This document shows, one piece after another, positions 40,101-53,300 of a DNA stretch of 64,000 nt. The stretch comes from Balanoglossus misakiensis. Taxonomy: Eukaryota > Hemichordata. Under the pieces are notes generated by a model. The model was not told the origin of the DNA. It saw only the letters and a list, made by a program, of their open reading frames with translations, and did not search any database. Numbering within the stretch: the first letter of the stretch is position 1; the number at the start of each line of letters is the position of its first letter. Location: contig CM082583.2 of the NCBI GenBank assembly GCA_040954595.2, positions 13,516,001-13,580,000 on the forward strand. Direction: 5' to 3'. The position numbers and the translations under genes were made by a program.

Positions 40101-43100
40101 TGGTATGCCAAGGGGATCCTGTTAACATTAACCTGGGCACCATCCTTAACAAAAAATAGCATTGGTGGGTCATTGTATATGTGTGTTGTGGGCAAAGAAT
40201 TGCACAACAAACTGCCTGAGTCTGAGAGGGCACACCCTGATTTTTCGATTGTGTGTAGGACTAGGTCTGGCCATATTGAATTTACACTGGTTTCAATACA
40301 TCCACATTAGGTTCAGGTCAACTGTAGAATTTAGGAAGATCAATTAAATACTATTTTTAGGAGTGTACGTCCAACCAATACAACAGGAATTCTATACTAC
40401 TTCAATAATCTTGCAGCAAAGCAAGAATATTATGGCTTATTTGTAGATGACCTCTGTGTCACCTTAAAAGTGTCAGATGACCGCAAAATATCATGCGGTG
40501 CAACCAGGTGGACTATTCAAAGATAGATTAATTTTATTCTATCATTTATCTTTGTTAATTTATTCCGATTAACAGCTAGCATGATTAGGGTTTTGCTTAT
40601 TTTATCTCCTGATTTCAGAAAACTGATGTCACCAAAACTGCAGTTGAGGATCTTATGGTGAAGACAACAGAATTTTTACAACCCAATCCGGGTGAGTTTC
40701 AGATATTTTTTGAAAAGTACAGTAAACACCTTTGGAACCTGTGCCCATGATTGATAGATAGGTATTAAGATTAATGGGCTGATAAGTACATGTATGTTGT
40801 ATAACTGAGTGCTTGAATATTGCATTTGTAGAAATGGGACATTGCAACATCATATCTTGCAGGTTCAAAACTCTCCAGTAACACTTAATGGTTATAGTGC
40901 AGCTACATAGGGTACAAAGTCACAAAACTGTGTTCACCCATGCAACATACTATCAGTTTATTGGAGTTATACTACTCTTTTTGCAGATTTTTCTGGCCTA
41001 ACCTTGTTTACAGAACATTCTAAATTGCCAGTTCACATAGTTCAAGCAACTTTTTGTTCATTTTTTGTGTCTAGCATCAAGGGCAAAGTTAGCAGCTCAA
41101 CAGACATATTCCAAGATGAGAGGCCAAGCTAAAAACACCAGATATCCACAACCAGAATCTATACTAGGTGACTGTATGCTCAAGTATGGAAAAGAACTTG
41201 GAGATGACTCTGATTTTGGTGAGTTTCTTGTGTCCTGTTATTTGCTCTGTAAAGAATAATTACAGAAATAACAGCCTTTAACTTTTAAATGCTGACTTGT
41301 ATCCTTTGATGGGTCAGATAAAGATATCAGCAATGTTACAAATTCTGATGAGTTATTCAATGTTGTATTGCATTGCAAAAGGTGCTGCTCTTCTGGATAG
41401 TGGAGAAACCATGAAACAATTAGCTGAGGTGAAGGATTCTTTGGATTATAGTGTCAAGCAGAATTTCTTGGATCCATTGGAACATCTCAAGTCAAAAGAA
41501 ATTAAGGAAATTTTAGTGAGTATCTGTGTCTGTATTGTGCAACTTGTTTTGTGTATAAATGTAAGTGTACCTTGCAGTGGAGCATGACTGCCTTAAGATG
41601 TTTTTATCAGCTCATTAAGTAAGGAGTGAAAACTGCATACATTCAAATATGTAATATTAGACAATGATCATGTGTTTGTACTATTAGCATTGTTACAGAG
41701 ATGTTTTTAACTTTATGCAGTTTGAAGAGAGAGAGAGAATTGGTCTCTGTCTTGTCTTAACATCTCAGAATATCTGTTAGGATAGCAGAGTTTGGATTGC
41801 AGAGTGACCTCAGCTCACTACGACCCAGGACAATCTAACTGATCTCAGGATCACATAATTTGCTGTGAGAGCCCAGGTCAATGGGAGGTCAAATAACAGG
41901 ATTGGCCATAATAGAATCTCATACAATTAAATATCGTCTATTTTTACCAACAGCATCACAGAAAAAAGGTAGAGTCCAGACGATTAGATTATGACTGTAA
42001 GAAGAGGAAACAAACCAAGGGTATGTACATGTACTATTTATTTCAAATTCATTCTAAAATCGTTGTTAAAAGTTTCATCACATTTGATCACATTTACATC
42101 TGCACATTTTAAGCGTTGAAATCCATATCTATTGTTTTCATGACATAATATTATTTGTATCAAACAGTAACAATGAACCAGTTATCAGAAAAGGTGTTTG
42201 ATTTTGGCATTTTAAGTAATTGTTTGCAGTGCATTAAGAATCAAAAATAAATTTATTTTCTTTGCCATTGACCATTCCTTGTGAATGAATACTGACAAGC
42301 TATATGTGACCAGAGAGTGTACAAAAGACTGGATCAAAAAACACAGTGTTTATTTCAATGAAACAAGTCCACATGTAAACTGCAGGCATAAAGTAGACAC
42401 TTGCCCATATATTAAATTGTGCATACACAGCTTGTAACATGACCAGGTAACATTTCCAAGGAATAGGTCATTGAAATCAAACTTACTATTGAGTGTGGCT
42501 CTGATATAAATCCATGCTAATTTAGTATTCAGTAAATTAATTATAACTTAGTCAATCATGCAAATCTGTTTGCTGTTGTTGACCCATGATAATCAAACTT
42601 AATTAATCACTTGATTAATCATTTGATTCCTTTTCTTTTTTCCCCCATGATACAAACTTGCTTCAAATGATCATTGTCATTTTAACAGGACCTAGTGGTG
42701 CCGGTAAATACAAACAGAATTTCTGCCCCAATTCTAATATCAGTTATCACTCCATTTTATGTGAAGTTGAATGCAGTACATGTAGTTGAATGCATGGGGG
42801 TGTAATAATTCATCATTATTTGGCATAGTGCTTATAGAAATCTTATAGTGGTGGACATGTCTATTACACTTGGCATGTTTTTGGGGATATAGGATATAGA
42901 ATCGTTCCAAAGTGGTGTTTTCTTTTTGTCAAATGTTTTCAATATCATTGTATACATTACTGCAAACTTCACAAAATACTGATGGTGCTCATGAGTAAAA
43001 TGCAAATGACTAGCTTTTTGGTATCAATGACAAAAACAAAATCAAATGCAGTACCAACTGATTGGTTTAAATCAAGTTTTGATTTTAAACTATTTTTGTT

Positions 43101-46100
43101 GCTTTTTTGTGCAGTTTTCATGTCATTGAAAATAAATAGTGACAATTGGATCAAACTCAACATTAAAACATTGATTAACAAAACTTGCCAAAAAAGAGAA
43201 TACCACTCGAGTGTCAAGTGAAAACAATTTAAAAGTTGTGCCCCATCCTTAAAAATGATCTCATACCATGATTTGCCCATATTCTTTATTAGAATGATCT
43301 AACAGAAACTTGTCATCCATTTAGAATAATTAACACTGAATAGGCAAGCATGATGGTAATATATGTACCTCTCTGCTATCCTACCATACATGATACAATA
43401 TTGCCAGAATCAATCTTACATGGATTGATTTACAATTAAGTTGGCAGAAACAAGCAGTTGGTACGAATGTGAGATTTCTGCTAAGGAAAAATGGAAAGCA
43501 AAATATTCAAACATTTCTATTGCAATGATTTGATTATTTTAATATTTATGGAATTATAACAAACTGATTGAAGGAATTGGTAAATTCACAAGATGGTACC
43601 GTCTTCAAACTAAAAACTAATGTTTCATCATGATGAAATCATAAAAATGCTTGATTCAGGACAAGTTTTATGAGTTCCCCAGCTATCCTATTACTATGCA
43701 GAGTTTCTAAGTCTATCCAATACTGCAGCTGTTGTTTGTTTACTGTGTTTTTATCATATCTTTGTCCTTTATTGAAAAGTTCACGGGTGTTAAAGCAGGT
43801 ATAGTTAAATAATGCTTGAGAATGTCTGGCATGAAATATGAATCCCTGAATGTCCTTCTGTTTGTAGTCAAAAAAGTATGTTAAAGCTGTATAGGAAATG
43901 AAAATGTTCTAAGACATTTCTTGAGACTTACAGTAGTACAGTCAGTATGGATTTTGATGATGCCATAGTACCATGGTCATGTTCTCCATGACCTTTATCA
44001 GAAATGAAGAATAAAGAGATGATAGCCATAGACATTAGAGGTCAAAGGTCAATGTGGGTGAACCATGTGACCTTATACAGACTGTGTGACATTGTATGTA
44101 ACTTTATCATGGAAGAGAAGCAACAGTAATTATTTGATGCTTATCAACTAACATTAACAGATATCTTCTTTTCTTTTTTTCCATGCATTAATGTTACCTT
44201 TGCTACTTCTACTTTGCTCTGACAGGAGGTAATTGTATACATTGTGTCAATAAAATATGTCTACAAGTGTTTTTTCTCATGTTTATAGATGATAAACTCA
44301 AATCATGATACCATTACGAAAACTGGCAAATCCATTTTCTCTTTTCCATCAAGTTTTTCTTTCACCCAAGAAATTATTCATATTCTATTTATTGACCTTC
44401 CCTGTGTCAGCTCGTAGATCTGAGTAGTATCAATAATGATACTTGATACAAATATTAGGTTGTTCAATTTGTTGTCCTTTTTTCTTGCAAATTATATAGT
44501 TGGGTTATAGCAGGCTGGGTGAAGGATTATACCTTGGTAAGGGTAGAGTTTTATACAGCCGGGTTTAAAGCCAGGAAGAGGAGGTGGTTTCACTTGGGTG
44601 AAAAGTAGGTTAGAGCAGGCTGGAAGCAAGACTATTGATGGGTGTGTGGTTACGGTTGGGTTATTGCTAGATGATTAGCAAAGGAGACTTGAGTCATAAT
44701 TTAGTGAATGTGTGGTTTGGTAAAAAGAGTAACCTAATAGTGAATTATTCAATCTGTTTCTTGAGAAGAATTAACACAAATATAATCTGATTTGTAAAAA
44801 AGTGTTTACTGTGGAAATATATCATTGACAAGATATGGCTTATGAAATGAACCAGTCTGACAGTCCATTTCCTTGATAATATACATCAAGCATTATTGTT
44901 CTGCATGTTATATAAACAGTGGGCAAATAGATCTCTTGCTGTTTACAATCCATGACATAACAATTAGTAAAATAGTGACTTTCTCTGTAATGTAAATGCA
45001 CAATTGTCTGTCAAAGAAAGGTTGAAATTTGGAATGGCACTTTTTTGTTGCTTCTAGACGTGAGCTGAGTTTTTGTGACAAAAATAGTGCATAGCTAGTT
45101 AGTCAATGTGTGGTGACGGTAGGTGATAATGGGTCTATGGTGTGTTGATCAATAGAATGCTTTTCAAGAGCCTGGTGTAAACACTTAATATAGAGATAAT
45201 TTTTCTTAGGAATATAGCCATGCATGCTATTATTGTTTTTTTTTTATTTCATTGTCATGGCACTTTACATCTAGGTGATGGATTGAAACAGTTGCCTGTT
45301 TTGTATGACATTTGTTTCTATATTCTGATGTATTCATATTAATGCCATGTGACTCCAGTCATAGTGTTTACATTACTGATATAGGATGATGTGTGTTATA
45401 GTGCTTGGCTTGAAAAATACTATGCTTGAAGTATTAGCTATGCAAGGCTGTTTTTACTTGTAATGAGCATAGGAATACAGTTTGCTGAATGGTCTATGTG
45501 TTGTCAAGATCCTTGAATAGTGACTTTACAACAAGCAATTACATCATAAAGTCAAAAGAGCATTGTAATACCCAGTAGCTTTTGCTTTATTGGCTCAAAG
45601 GTATACAGTCACCTATGCAGATTTAGCCATGTAGTTACTAAGCAGAACCAATCATAGATTTTAACATGGGTGGCCATGTGAAAAGTGCACCACCACATGG
45701 TCATCAGATTTAGATATGCCCTTTTATCCATACATGGGCATATGTTAATTAGAGGTGATTGTATTCCTTTAAGTTCAAGTTACTGATTGTGTGATATTCT
45801 GATGCAGAGGGTAGCATCAAATGTTTCACCACCATATTCGCTTTGTCTGCTAGACAGAACCTGTGTTACTGACCTAACAATCAAATCTTTTTTTCTCTTT
45901 CTTTCCATGTGTTTACCTTCACTACTTTCTCCACTAAAAAGCAGGAGGTAAATTGAAAGTCTAATTTCTCAAAATCTACAAGTGTCAAATCCTAATACTT
46001 CAGTTCCTGTTATTCACATCAAAGATGTTTTCACTGGTTGTGCCCCATATTGAGTTTAATAGACTGCAGGTCAAAGGTCACTTTGGGGAGAATACCAAAA

Positions 46101-49100
46101 CAGTGGTGCTAGTTGACCTCAAGAAGAGGTCAGCTGAATATATTGCCCATTTGAACTCTGTATTGATAATTTGACACTGGTAGATTTGTTTATCTGCAAA
46201 TGCATACATGTGTCTCTGCCATTAACTACTAACACTATGTGTCATGTAAACCAGGTCTGTTCATGTTTAATACTGACATCTTTTGATGGTACCTGTCTGT
46301 GTTATTTATGAAGTTATGTGTATATGACTCCCAAAATATTCCACCATGTATCATAAAAATATTCTACCATATATCATAAATAAAATTATTAAATCAGGGA
46401 TGGTGTTTGGAACATTATCAATTGTATTCCTTTTCTGGTGTAAGCGAAATACCCAAATAAGTAATGACTCTAGCAGACCAATCCATTATTCCTTGCTTCA
46501 TACCTTCATATGAACATGGATATATGACAGAATATTTTGATACTTTCATTTTAAATGGTAAAATAATCATTGTAATGTTGGAGTGCCTAGATTCCCCTTT
46601 ATTGTGAAATATTATTGTAGATTGAAACTTTCCTTGTGTGAATGTTCCCATGTAAGTGTATTTTAAAACCTACATTGCTGAAACATAGAATTATTTAGAT
46701 TTGATGGCTGAGGCTCTTCTAGAAGTCGTCTAACCTCTTCACCCCTTTTCCCAATGGTATGACTGCATTCACCTTGAGAAACAGAAACAAATGCTGTTAT
46801 AACAGGGATTGTAGGGGTGAGAAGGTTTAGACAGAAGTCATCCTAAAAGCCTGACACAGCATTGTCTTAGGTATGAATGAAATTGAATTGACTTGCAAGT
46901 ACAGAGCAGACTATGAGTATAGCTTACATGTATACTAACTTGAACAACTGTGCTATTCAAGAGTAGGTCAGATTCAGAACCACCAAGACATGGCAATTAA
47001 CTGAAAGGAATGTGACTTGACTGCCTTATAAGCAGCTAACAGTACAGTGGAGGATAATTCCAAATCCCTGTGGTTTAACATGGAACTCTCTATTGCCTTC
47101 TCTGAGAAACTTAATGGATAATGTGCCATTGCACTACAGCTTGTAACATTTCCCATGAAACATTCTGTATACAATCAGTGCAGTGATGCTATCACAGTAA
47201 TATCTAGAGACTTGGAACATCTGAGATTTGTCCCACAATTGATTCAGCACAGTTGTCAATGTCATTCTTGGCAGTAACAATTGCATGAAACTTGGCACAG
47301 GTTTATAACAGAGGCTCTTTGTGCTTGCAAGTAGCTGATCGCTGATGGGGATAAACAGAATTATTTGTTTTCAAGTATTTGATGGTATGTCATAATTTGT
47401 GATTTGATTGGCTGATCTACTTGTGTTGTTTCTGATGAGAACAGTGAAAAAAACTTGTGATAAAAAAGGCAAAGTACAATTAAACAGCTTCTGGTTAACA
47501 AACTTGAGGAGAAAGTCAAGGTAAACTGTTATTCTCTGTCTGTTTCTCTCCCCCCCCCCCCTTCTCTCTCTCTCTCTAGGTTCCAATATCTCTGAGGATG
47601 AGATTCAGCAAGCAGCTGATAAATTTGATGAATCTAAAGAACTTGCAGAGAGTGGAATGCATAATCTTTTGACTAGTGATGTAAGTTGCAAGAATTCTTG
47701 TCAGTTAGAATCATAGATTTGAAGGTTTAAAGCTGCTGTTCTCAATCAATGGTTCTGTTGTGAGCATTTTTTTATCTTACATAAAAACATACCAGTAAGA
47801 TATTCAGAAATCAAAGATCATTTATACTCTAACTGTCATACACCCATGTGTAAAACAGAACAGATTCCAACTTGCTGAATTTGTCATAGCTTAGACTTTG
47901 ACTTCTTGTCGTCTCTTCCAGGTTGAGCAAGTGAGTCAGCTGTTGGCTTTAACAGATGCCCAACTCGAGTTTCACAAACAATCAGCACAAATCTTACAAA
48001 ATTTGTCAGATCAACTCCAAGATCGGTAAGTCAATGTCTCCCTCCCTCTATTGGCCCAACCCTATTGTTTTCAGTGTAGAATCATATTTGTCTACACCAA
48101 TGAAGACTGATTAACAAAACTTTTTTCAATAGAAATTAGTTCAGAAATAAGGTATGTCACGGTTACTAGAAGAAGACGGTTAGGAAACTCTATTGTTCGG
48201 AAGGTGTGAACGAGGTGTTAGCTAGGAGAGTACATGTCCAAACCGCTATGTGGGGTTGTATTGGGGAACGTAGCTAATTTTTGAACCCCTTCATCTGCCC
48301 TTTTTCGTCAGAGTACAGCGCCACTTTTTTTTGTACGAGTTCCATATAGGCTTATGGAGTGCACGGTCATAGTCTGTTGGGCTTGCGACACTCTACCATT
48401 GTTTCTTGGGTGGTTAACTTAAAATCCAGATTCAAATAGCGTCGAATTTTGAACCCCTAGAATTCAACCCTGATGGTCGCATTTCTGTTTTTTTTTAATA
48501 TATTTAGATATTTTATACCTTTTTGTATTGCATGGGCTATTTCGTTTATTCCAATTGGAATATTTCGTTGAGATTGCATACCCATTTCGATACAGTCGTT
48601 AACATTATCGATATAGCCTTTGGCGGCCATCTTGTTTGTTTTGGTTCGCATCGAATCTCTAGGGCACAGTCAAGACAAAGAATGTATGGCTTCATCATGT
48701 CCTTGAAAGTTCAAAATTGTCATAAATGTGCTGTGACTTTATAAATTATCCACTCTCTGTTCTGTTTTCCTCAAATCTGGTGGTATACGTACTGTGCGTG
48801 CAAGCAATTCCGTAAACACGAGTATGGTTTGCTTTGGATTGTGGGGGAATGACGTCATTATTCGTATGGCCAGGCTCGTTAGCACCTGATATCTTTCGTT
48901 TACACTAAGTGTTTACCGAGGCGAGCATCTAACAATGGAGAAAAAATAGTTTCCTAACCGTCTTCTTCTAGTAACCGTGGGTATGTCTTTCATGTGTGTT
49001 TCAAACTTAATTGATCGAAAAACGACCAATCTGCACACATTTTCCAAGAAATTCAACTGGTCATATTCTACGCTTCAAACAATTCCTTCACAGGCAGTTT

Positions 49101-50381
49101 GTAAAGAAACACGATTGACAACATCATGAAGTCTCTTGTACAAATCTAGAATCTATCATAAGACAACAGCATTCAAATTTGTGAAGACTATGTCCCCTTC
49201 ATTTTTCAGCATCAACGATGCCAATAGTCGCCCAAAAGCTGAGCGTGTCAAGCGTAAAATACCTGAATCCAATATGTATGATAATTTTGATAATGCTGAT
49301 AGTGGGTATACAACTACTCCTTCACCAGGTAAGATGACCTATGACCCCATGGCCATTAGTCTAGAATCTATCCGTTCGTAGTCGCATTCACCCTACTACC
49401 GTCTAGGAACGCAGAACCAAAATCTAGTAAGGCCATAAAAATGGTAATTTGAATGTGAATAGTCTCCAACTAAGCAGTCTGACGTCAGAGAAGTCAATCA
49501 CTTACGTTGACCGACTAGTGATTGGCCGTGAGGTGATGACGTTGAATGTTAATTATGTTTACAATGTAGCTCCGCCCCGAATGATACATAATCATGATCA
49601 CGTGGTGACGCTTGACGTCAGATTGCTCAGTTGGAGACTATTCACATTCAAATTACCATTTTTATGGCCTTACTAGATTTTGGTTCTGCGTTCCTAGACG
49701 GTAGTAGGGTGAATGCGACTACGAACGGATAGATTCTAGACTACATGGCCATATTCTAAGACCTTTCTATGTATTTTCTCAAATCTCCAGAAGATACATC
49801 CTCATGATCAAATCATGAAATAATTAAAGCTTTTTGTGGAGAGTTCTATGGGAAAGGTAATGGTTTGAAATTGGTTGTGTTGTACAAACCTGACTGCTTT
49901 TGTACATTCATTGTATGTTGATGACAACTGTTCTGTAGTGAAACTAATAATAGAGCATGGAAAATATCTGAAAAGATCCTTTTACTGTGATTATAGACAT
50001 GACACATGACAATCTGTATAATCAGCAATATAGACGAGCTAGTTTACATCCTAAGTCATTTCATTCAGTAATTAGTGACTTGTTTGTTTGAGGATGACTT
50101 CAGTGACATTGTATGTCTGTCACATGCCATGAACAACACTGTATCTGCCTCAATATAAATGATTTGGTCTTGCTGCTGTTGTAGGTACCTCATCAAAGGA
50201 ACCATGCTGCAGAGCCTTGTATGACTTTGAACCTGAAAATGAAGGTGAGCTGGAATTCTCAGAAGGTGACATTATCACGCTTACAAACCGAATCGATGAA
50301 AACTGGCTGGAAGGAACAGTCCGTGGAAAGAGTGGTTATTTCCCAACAAATTACGTCGAAGTCATAGTGGATGTCCCATAA
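37114..50381 (+). CDS. SH3GL: Endophilin-A (SH3GL family)
   Basis: N-BAR/SH3 protein that bends membranes and recruits dynamin and synaptojanin in endocytosis. Exons: 37114-37158, 39409-39477, 40619-40691, 41075-41218, 41382-41515, 41954-42020, 47580-47680, 47922-48025, 49210-49328, 50185-50381. All are in phase, total 1053 nt, 350 aa (human SH3GL2 is 352). The amphipathic H0 helix starts [56 protein letters not shown] and [13 protein letters not shown] are BAR-domain landmarks. A short linker (about residues 245-285) leads to a C-terminal SH3 domain with [23 protein letters not shown] and [10 protein letters not shown]. The start codon lies just inside the bidirectional promoter shared with CHAF1A. 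A 5.5-kb intron follows the exon that ends at the BAR tip. Confidence 0.97.
38334..38374. repeat. Perfect 15-bp inverted repeat (hairpin)
   Basis: Arms atttaattttagacg and its complement separated by 11 bases, in endophilin intron 1. The base-pairing is AT-rich. It may be a remnant of a small foldback element. Confidence 0.7.
39059..39082. repeat. Poly-G tract
   Basis: Runs of G interrupted by aa, in endophilin intron 1. Low-complexity sequence only. Confidence 0.9.
42689..42703 (+). CDS. SH3GL: Candidate 15-nt microexon of endophilin
   Basis: Bases preceded by an acceptor (cattttaacag) and followed by a donor (GTAAATAC), in phase 1-1, inside the 42021-47579 intron. Inclusion would add five residues (Gly-Pro-Ser-Gly-Ala) after Lys177, at the tip loop between BAR helices 2 and 3. 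No transcript evidence is available here. Confidence 0.4.
44039..44051 (+). promoter_or_regulatory. DR1 nuclear-receptor half-site pair (first copy)
   Basis: AGGTCAAAGGTCA, a perfect direct repeat spaced by one base, within the large endophilin intron. It matches the HNF4/RXR-type consensus by sequence, but occupancy cannot be judged. Confidence 0.35.
46068..46080 (+). promoter_or_regulatory. DR1 nuclear-receptor half-site pair (second copy)
   Basis: A second identical AGGTCAAAGGTCA about 2 kb downstream in the same intron. The two may be part of a repeated sequence rather than independent enhancer sites. Confidence 0.35.
47543..47579 (+). promoter_or_regulatory. Very long polypyrimidine tract before endophilin exon 7
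   Basis: Nearly unbroken C and CT runs ending in the acceptor tctag used by exon 47580-47680, after the 5.5-kb intron. It is a strong PTB-type binding context. Its length may vary between alleles. Confidence 0.7.
48158..48979. mobile_element. 822-bp terminal-inverted-repeat element, non-autonomous
   Basis: Ends are a perfect 32-bp inverted repeat (48158-48189 and 48948-48979) beginning CACGGTTACTAG. The flanks repeat ggtatgt (48151-48157 and 48980-48986), a 7-bp target duplication. No transposase frame lies inside. It sits in the endophilin intron between exons 8 and 9. Superfamily not assigned. Confidence 0.85.
49357..49743. mobile_element. 387-bp foldback MITE with 9-bp target duplication
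   Basis: About 131-bp inverted arms (49357-49487 and 49613-49743) begin TAGTCTAGAATC. The outer 115 bp are identical and a few mismatches lie further in. The flanks repeat catggccat (49348-49356 and 49744-49752). It lies 20 bp after the donor of endophilin exon 9. Long arms with a 9-bp duplication resemble Mutator-like elements. No coding capacity. Confidence 0.9.
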
Positions 50382-53300
50382 ATAATGATAAGCCTACAAT
50401 CTCCCCAACACACCGTTACGTTTGCATGGAACAAAAAGTATAGTTTTAGAAACATTTCTCTGATATTTGTATGTCTTGATATTTTTAGTGAGTGTGACAT
50501 GCAGATGATTCAATATTTTTTTCAATGAAATTGCATTTCACACACAAAAAAAACATTTCAATATAGAGTTGGAATTTTTTTAAAAACATTGTTTCAGACA
50601 AGATAATGAAATACAAAATTTAACATAATATTCTGTCTTTCTTCCTTGAAAACCTCATTACCCTACCCTCTTACTACAATATGTATGTGTTTTCTATTTC
50701 AATGATAAAATGTTGGGTGTATACGTAAGAGTCAGAATACAGCCAAAGAGCAAAAAGTCTTCAGATTGATTTTTTTTTTCAAGCAGTATCCTTTGGAACA
50801 ATGAAAATAAACTTATTATAATCTTTCTTTTAAGGCATTTTCAAGTAAAACTTAGCTGGGCTTAACATAACCAATGGAAAATGTGTATATATAAAGTATT
50901 ATTGTCAAAAATAAATTTTAACTAACCCTGGTAATGTGTGGTCACCGAGACTTCAAGTAATTTGTCTGCAATGCCTCTGACTTAGAAAGCTCTCAGATCA
51001 CATAAATACGCACCTTACTAATGTCACATCATAGAATGTGTTGTTTTGCATTCAGCTTTACAATCTAGAAAAAGGTTAGCTAAGAAATACAGATTATATT
51101 TTATTAGATGTAGATATAAGAGTTTATTTGTTTTCTGAGTGACTTATAATATGTGAAAATATCAGATTAAAAGAAATTGCAGGCAACTTGCTAGTTTTAA
51201 ATCCCTCTTAAGATTGCTGTTTTGTTGTGATTTAATGTTTTTATAGTTTAATGGATCACTCAGAAAATGAAGGCAGTGTAGGAAATATATTCTGCTTTCG
51301 AGACAATACATCTGAAGCAGAAAGATGTACATCATTATCCGGAAAATTGACAGTATAATGTAAACACGGACGCAATACTGTCTTTGTTTTATTTGAATAC
51401 AATAAGATTTCCATTTCTCAGTTTTGGCATTAATATGGTATTGTGCAAATATGTGGCACACACTGAGGGAAGTGCAACCAATATGTACATGTGTACATTT
51501 CATTTTTTGATTGACACATCTGTTCTAATCATTCCAATCATTATCAATTTTTTTGGAATTACAATAAACACCCATTTCCCCCCTTGTCTACTCAACTTTT
51601 GTTGATTTCTTTCAGTTTTTCCATGCAAAATAGTGTTAGCATTAATTTTTATATGTGTTCTTAGTATATAACATACAATTTGGATTGAGGAAATTCTGGT
51701 TTAGCCATGATTGTATGTGCAGGTCTTCCTGCCGAGTAAGTCTTTCATTTTGACACAATTGGATTATAAATAACACATGCTATATTATTTTTGTCTTTTA
51801 TGGACAGTAACTATTGTAATAGGAGTTTGATACATTGGTATCACAATATATCATTTAGAAGTTTGATATACTGATGTGAAATTAAGTCTACATCTGCATT
51901 ATTTCCACATTGTTGTGATATCTGGTGTCAATCACATTCTTACTGCCTTTTAAGTTTCTGTCATTCTTTCATCTGATTTTGTATTTCAAAAATTGAACAA
52001 TTTTCTTGTTTAGAAATGAATATATATAACAGCAAGCATGCATTGTATCAAATCTTTCATCTTCTGCTTTCCAGAATAGTTTTTGTTTCGTCAAATTTTG
52101 GATGTAATTTAAGAACAGTTGTGTTTCTTTACTGTGTGATGTCAACGTCATGATGTAGTTCAAGTTGTGTCGTAATATTTCCATAACATAGCAGCTGCTT
52201 GTTGTCGAACGGAATATTCTGTAATATTTTATTTTGTATCATATTGACTGGAAAAGTTAACTTTACCATTCATTTAATGTGTAAAGATAAAAATATTTTT
52301 CAGTACAAGTATGTTGTATATCATAGCTTAATTTGCCTTCAAACCATGTTTGGCAATATAAAGTTGAGAGGGGATAACAGTATATTTCTAGATGAACTAA
52401 TTTGCCAGCCGGATAAAAACCAAAATGGTTTGGGTGGAGTCAGTAATTGGCTTTCCAGCCATGTGATGTTTGTAACTTTGTGTAAATAATTCATGACACC
52501 ATAGATTGATTTCCTCTCCTCCACTTTCGTGGTTTACATCAATTTTGATTTTTTTGCACATGAAATTGTGAAACAATTGTACTTAAATCATGGGCTTTTA
52601 ATCCAGTTGAATGAATTTAGCTTGGTTTAGCTAGGTACATATAGCTTTGTGTTAATTGCCACTTCATATAGAACGCTAGTTTTCTAATATAAGTACAATA
52701 CAATTACATCCCAATTTTGGCGGCAGTGCAATGTCAGTATATTTGCAATATGTATATTATTATTAAACTTTATTATCCCTAAAATGAGAAACATGTCTTG
52801 CAACAGCACAGACTTGAACCATTAAAAATATACAACAACGACAAAACAAGGGTGTTACATAACAGCTGGTAGATGCACTTTGTTTTTAAAGGATTTATGG
52901 TGGTGAAAGATCAATAAACATCTTGCAATCAATTTTTGGTTGTTATAAAAAACCAAGATTTGACAGAAAATAAATCTTGATGGTGTTATCATAGCACTTC
53001 GAACTCTTCTCCATTTTGTGATGTGGACAAATAATTATACGTTGACATGACAGTCACCATTACACAAAGCAGTGCTGGAAGTAATGTTAATCCTAAAATG
53101 TCTAACCTGGCCTTTTTGTGTAAAGTCTTGCCAAAATCTTTTACCTCTTGAAAAGACATATGAGCTTTTTTGACAAGCAATTTTTTGCTATCTCAGGTAA
53201 AGACAATTGCTGGATCAAGAGGGGTTTCTGGTCATGTAGCATTGCAAAGCGCCCTCACAGTTAGAAGTGAGTATATCACACCCCAACAAATGCTAACATA

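Noticed and set aside
52989-53180. 63-codon minus-strand frame with a hydrophobic stretch
   Set aside because: No splice context, codon bias or family resemblance; lies in the convergent 3' region.
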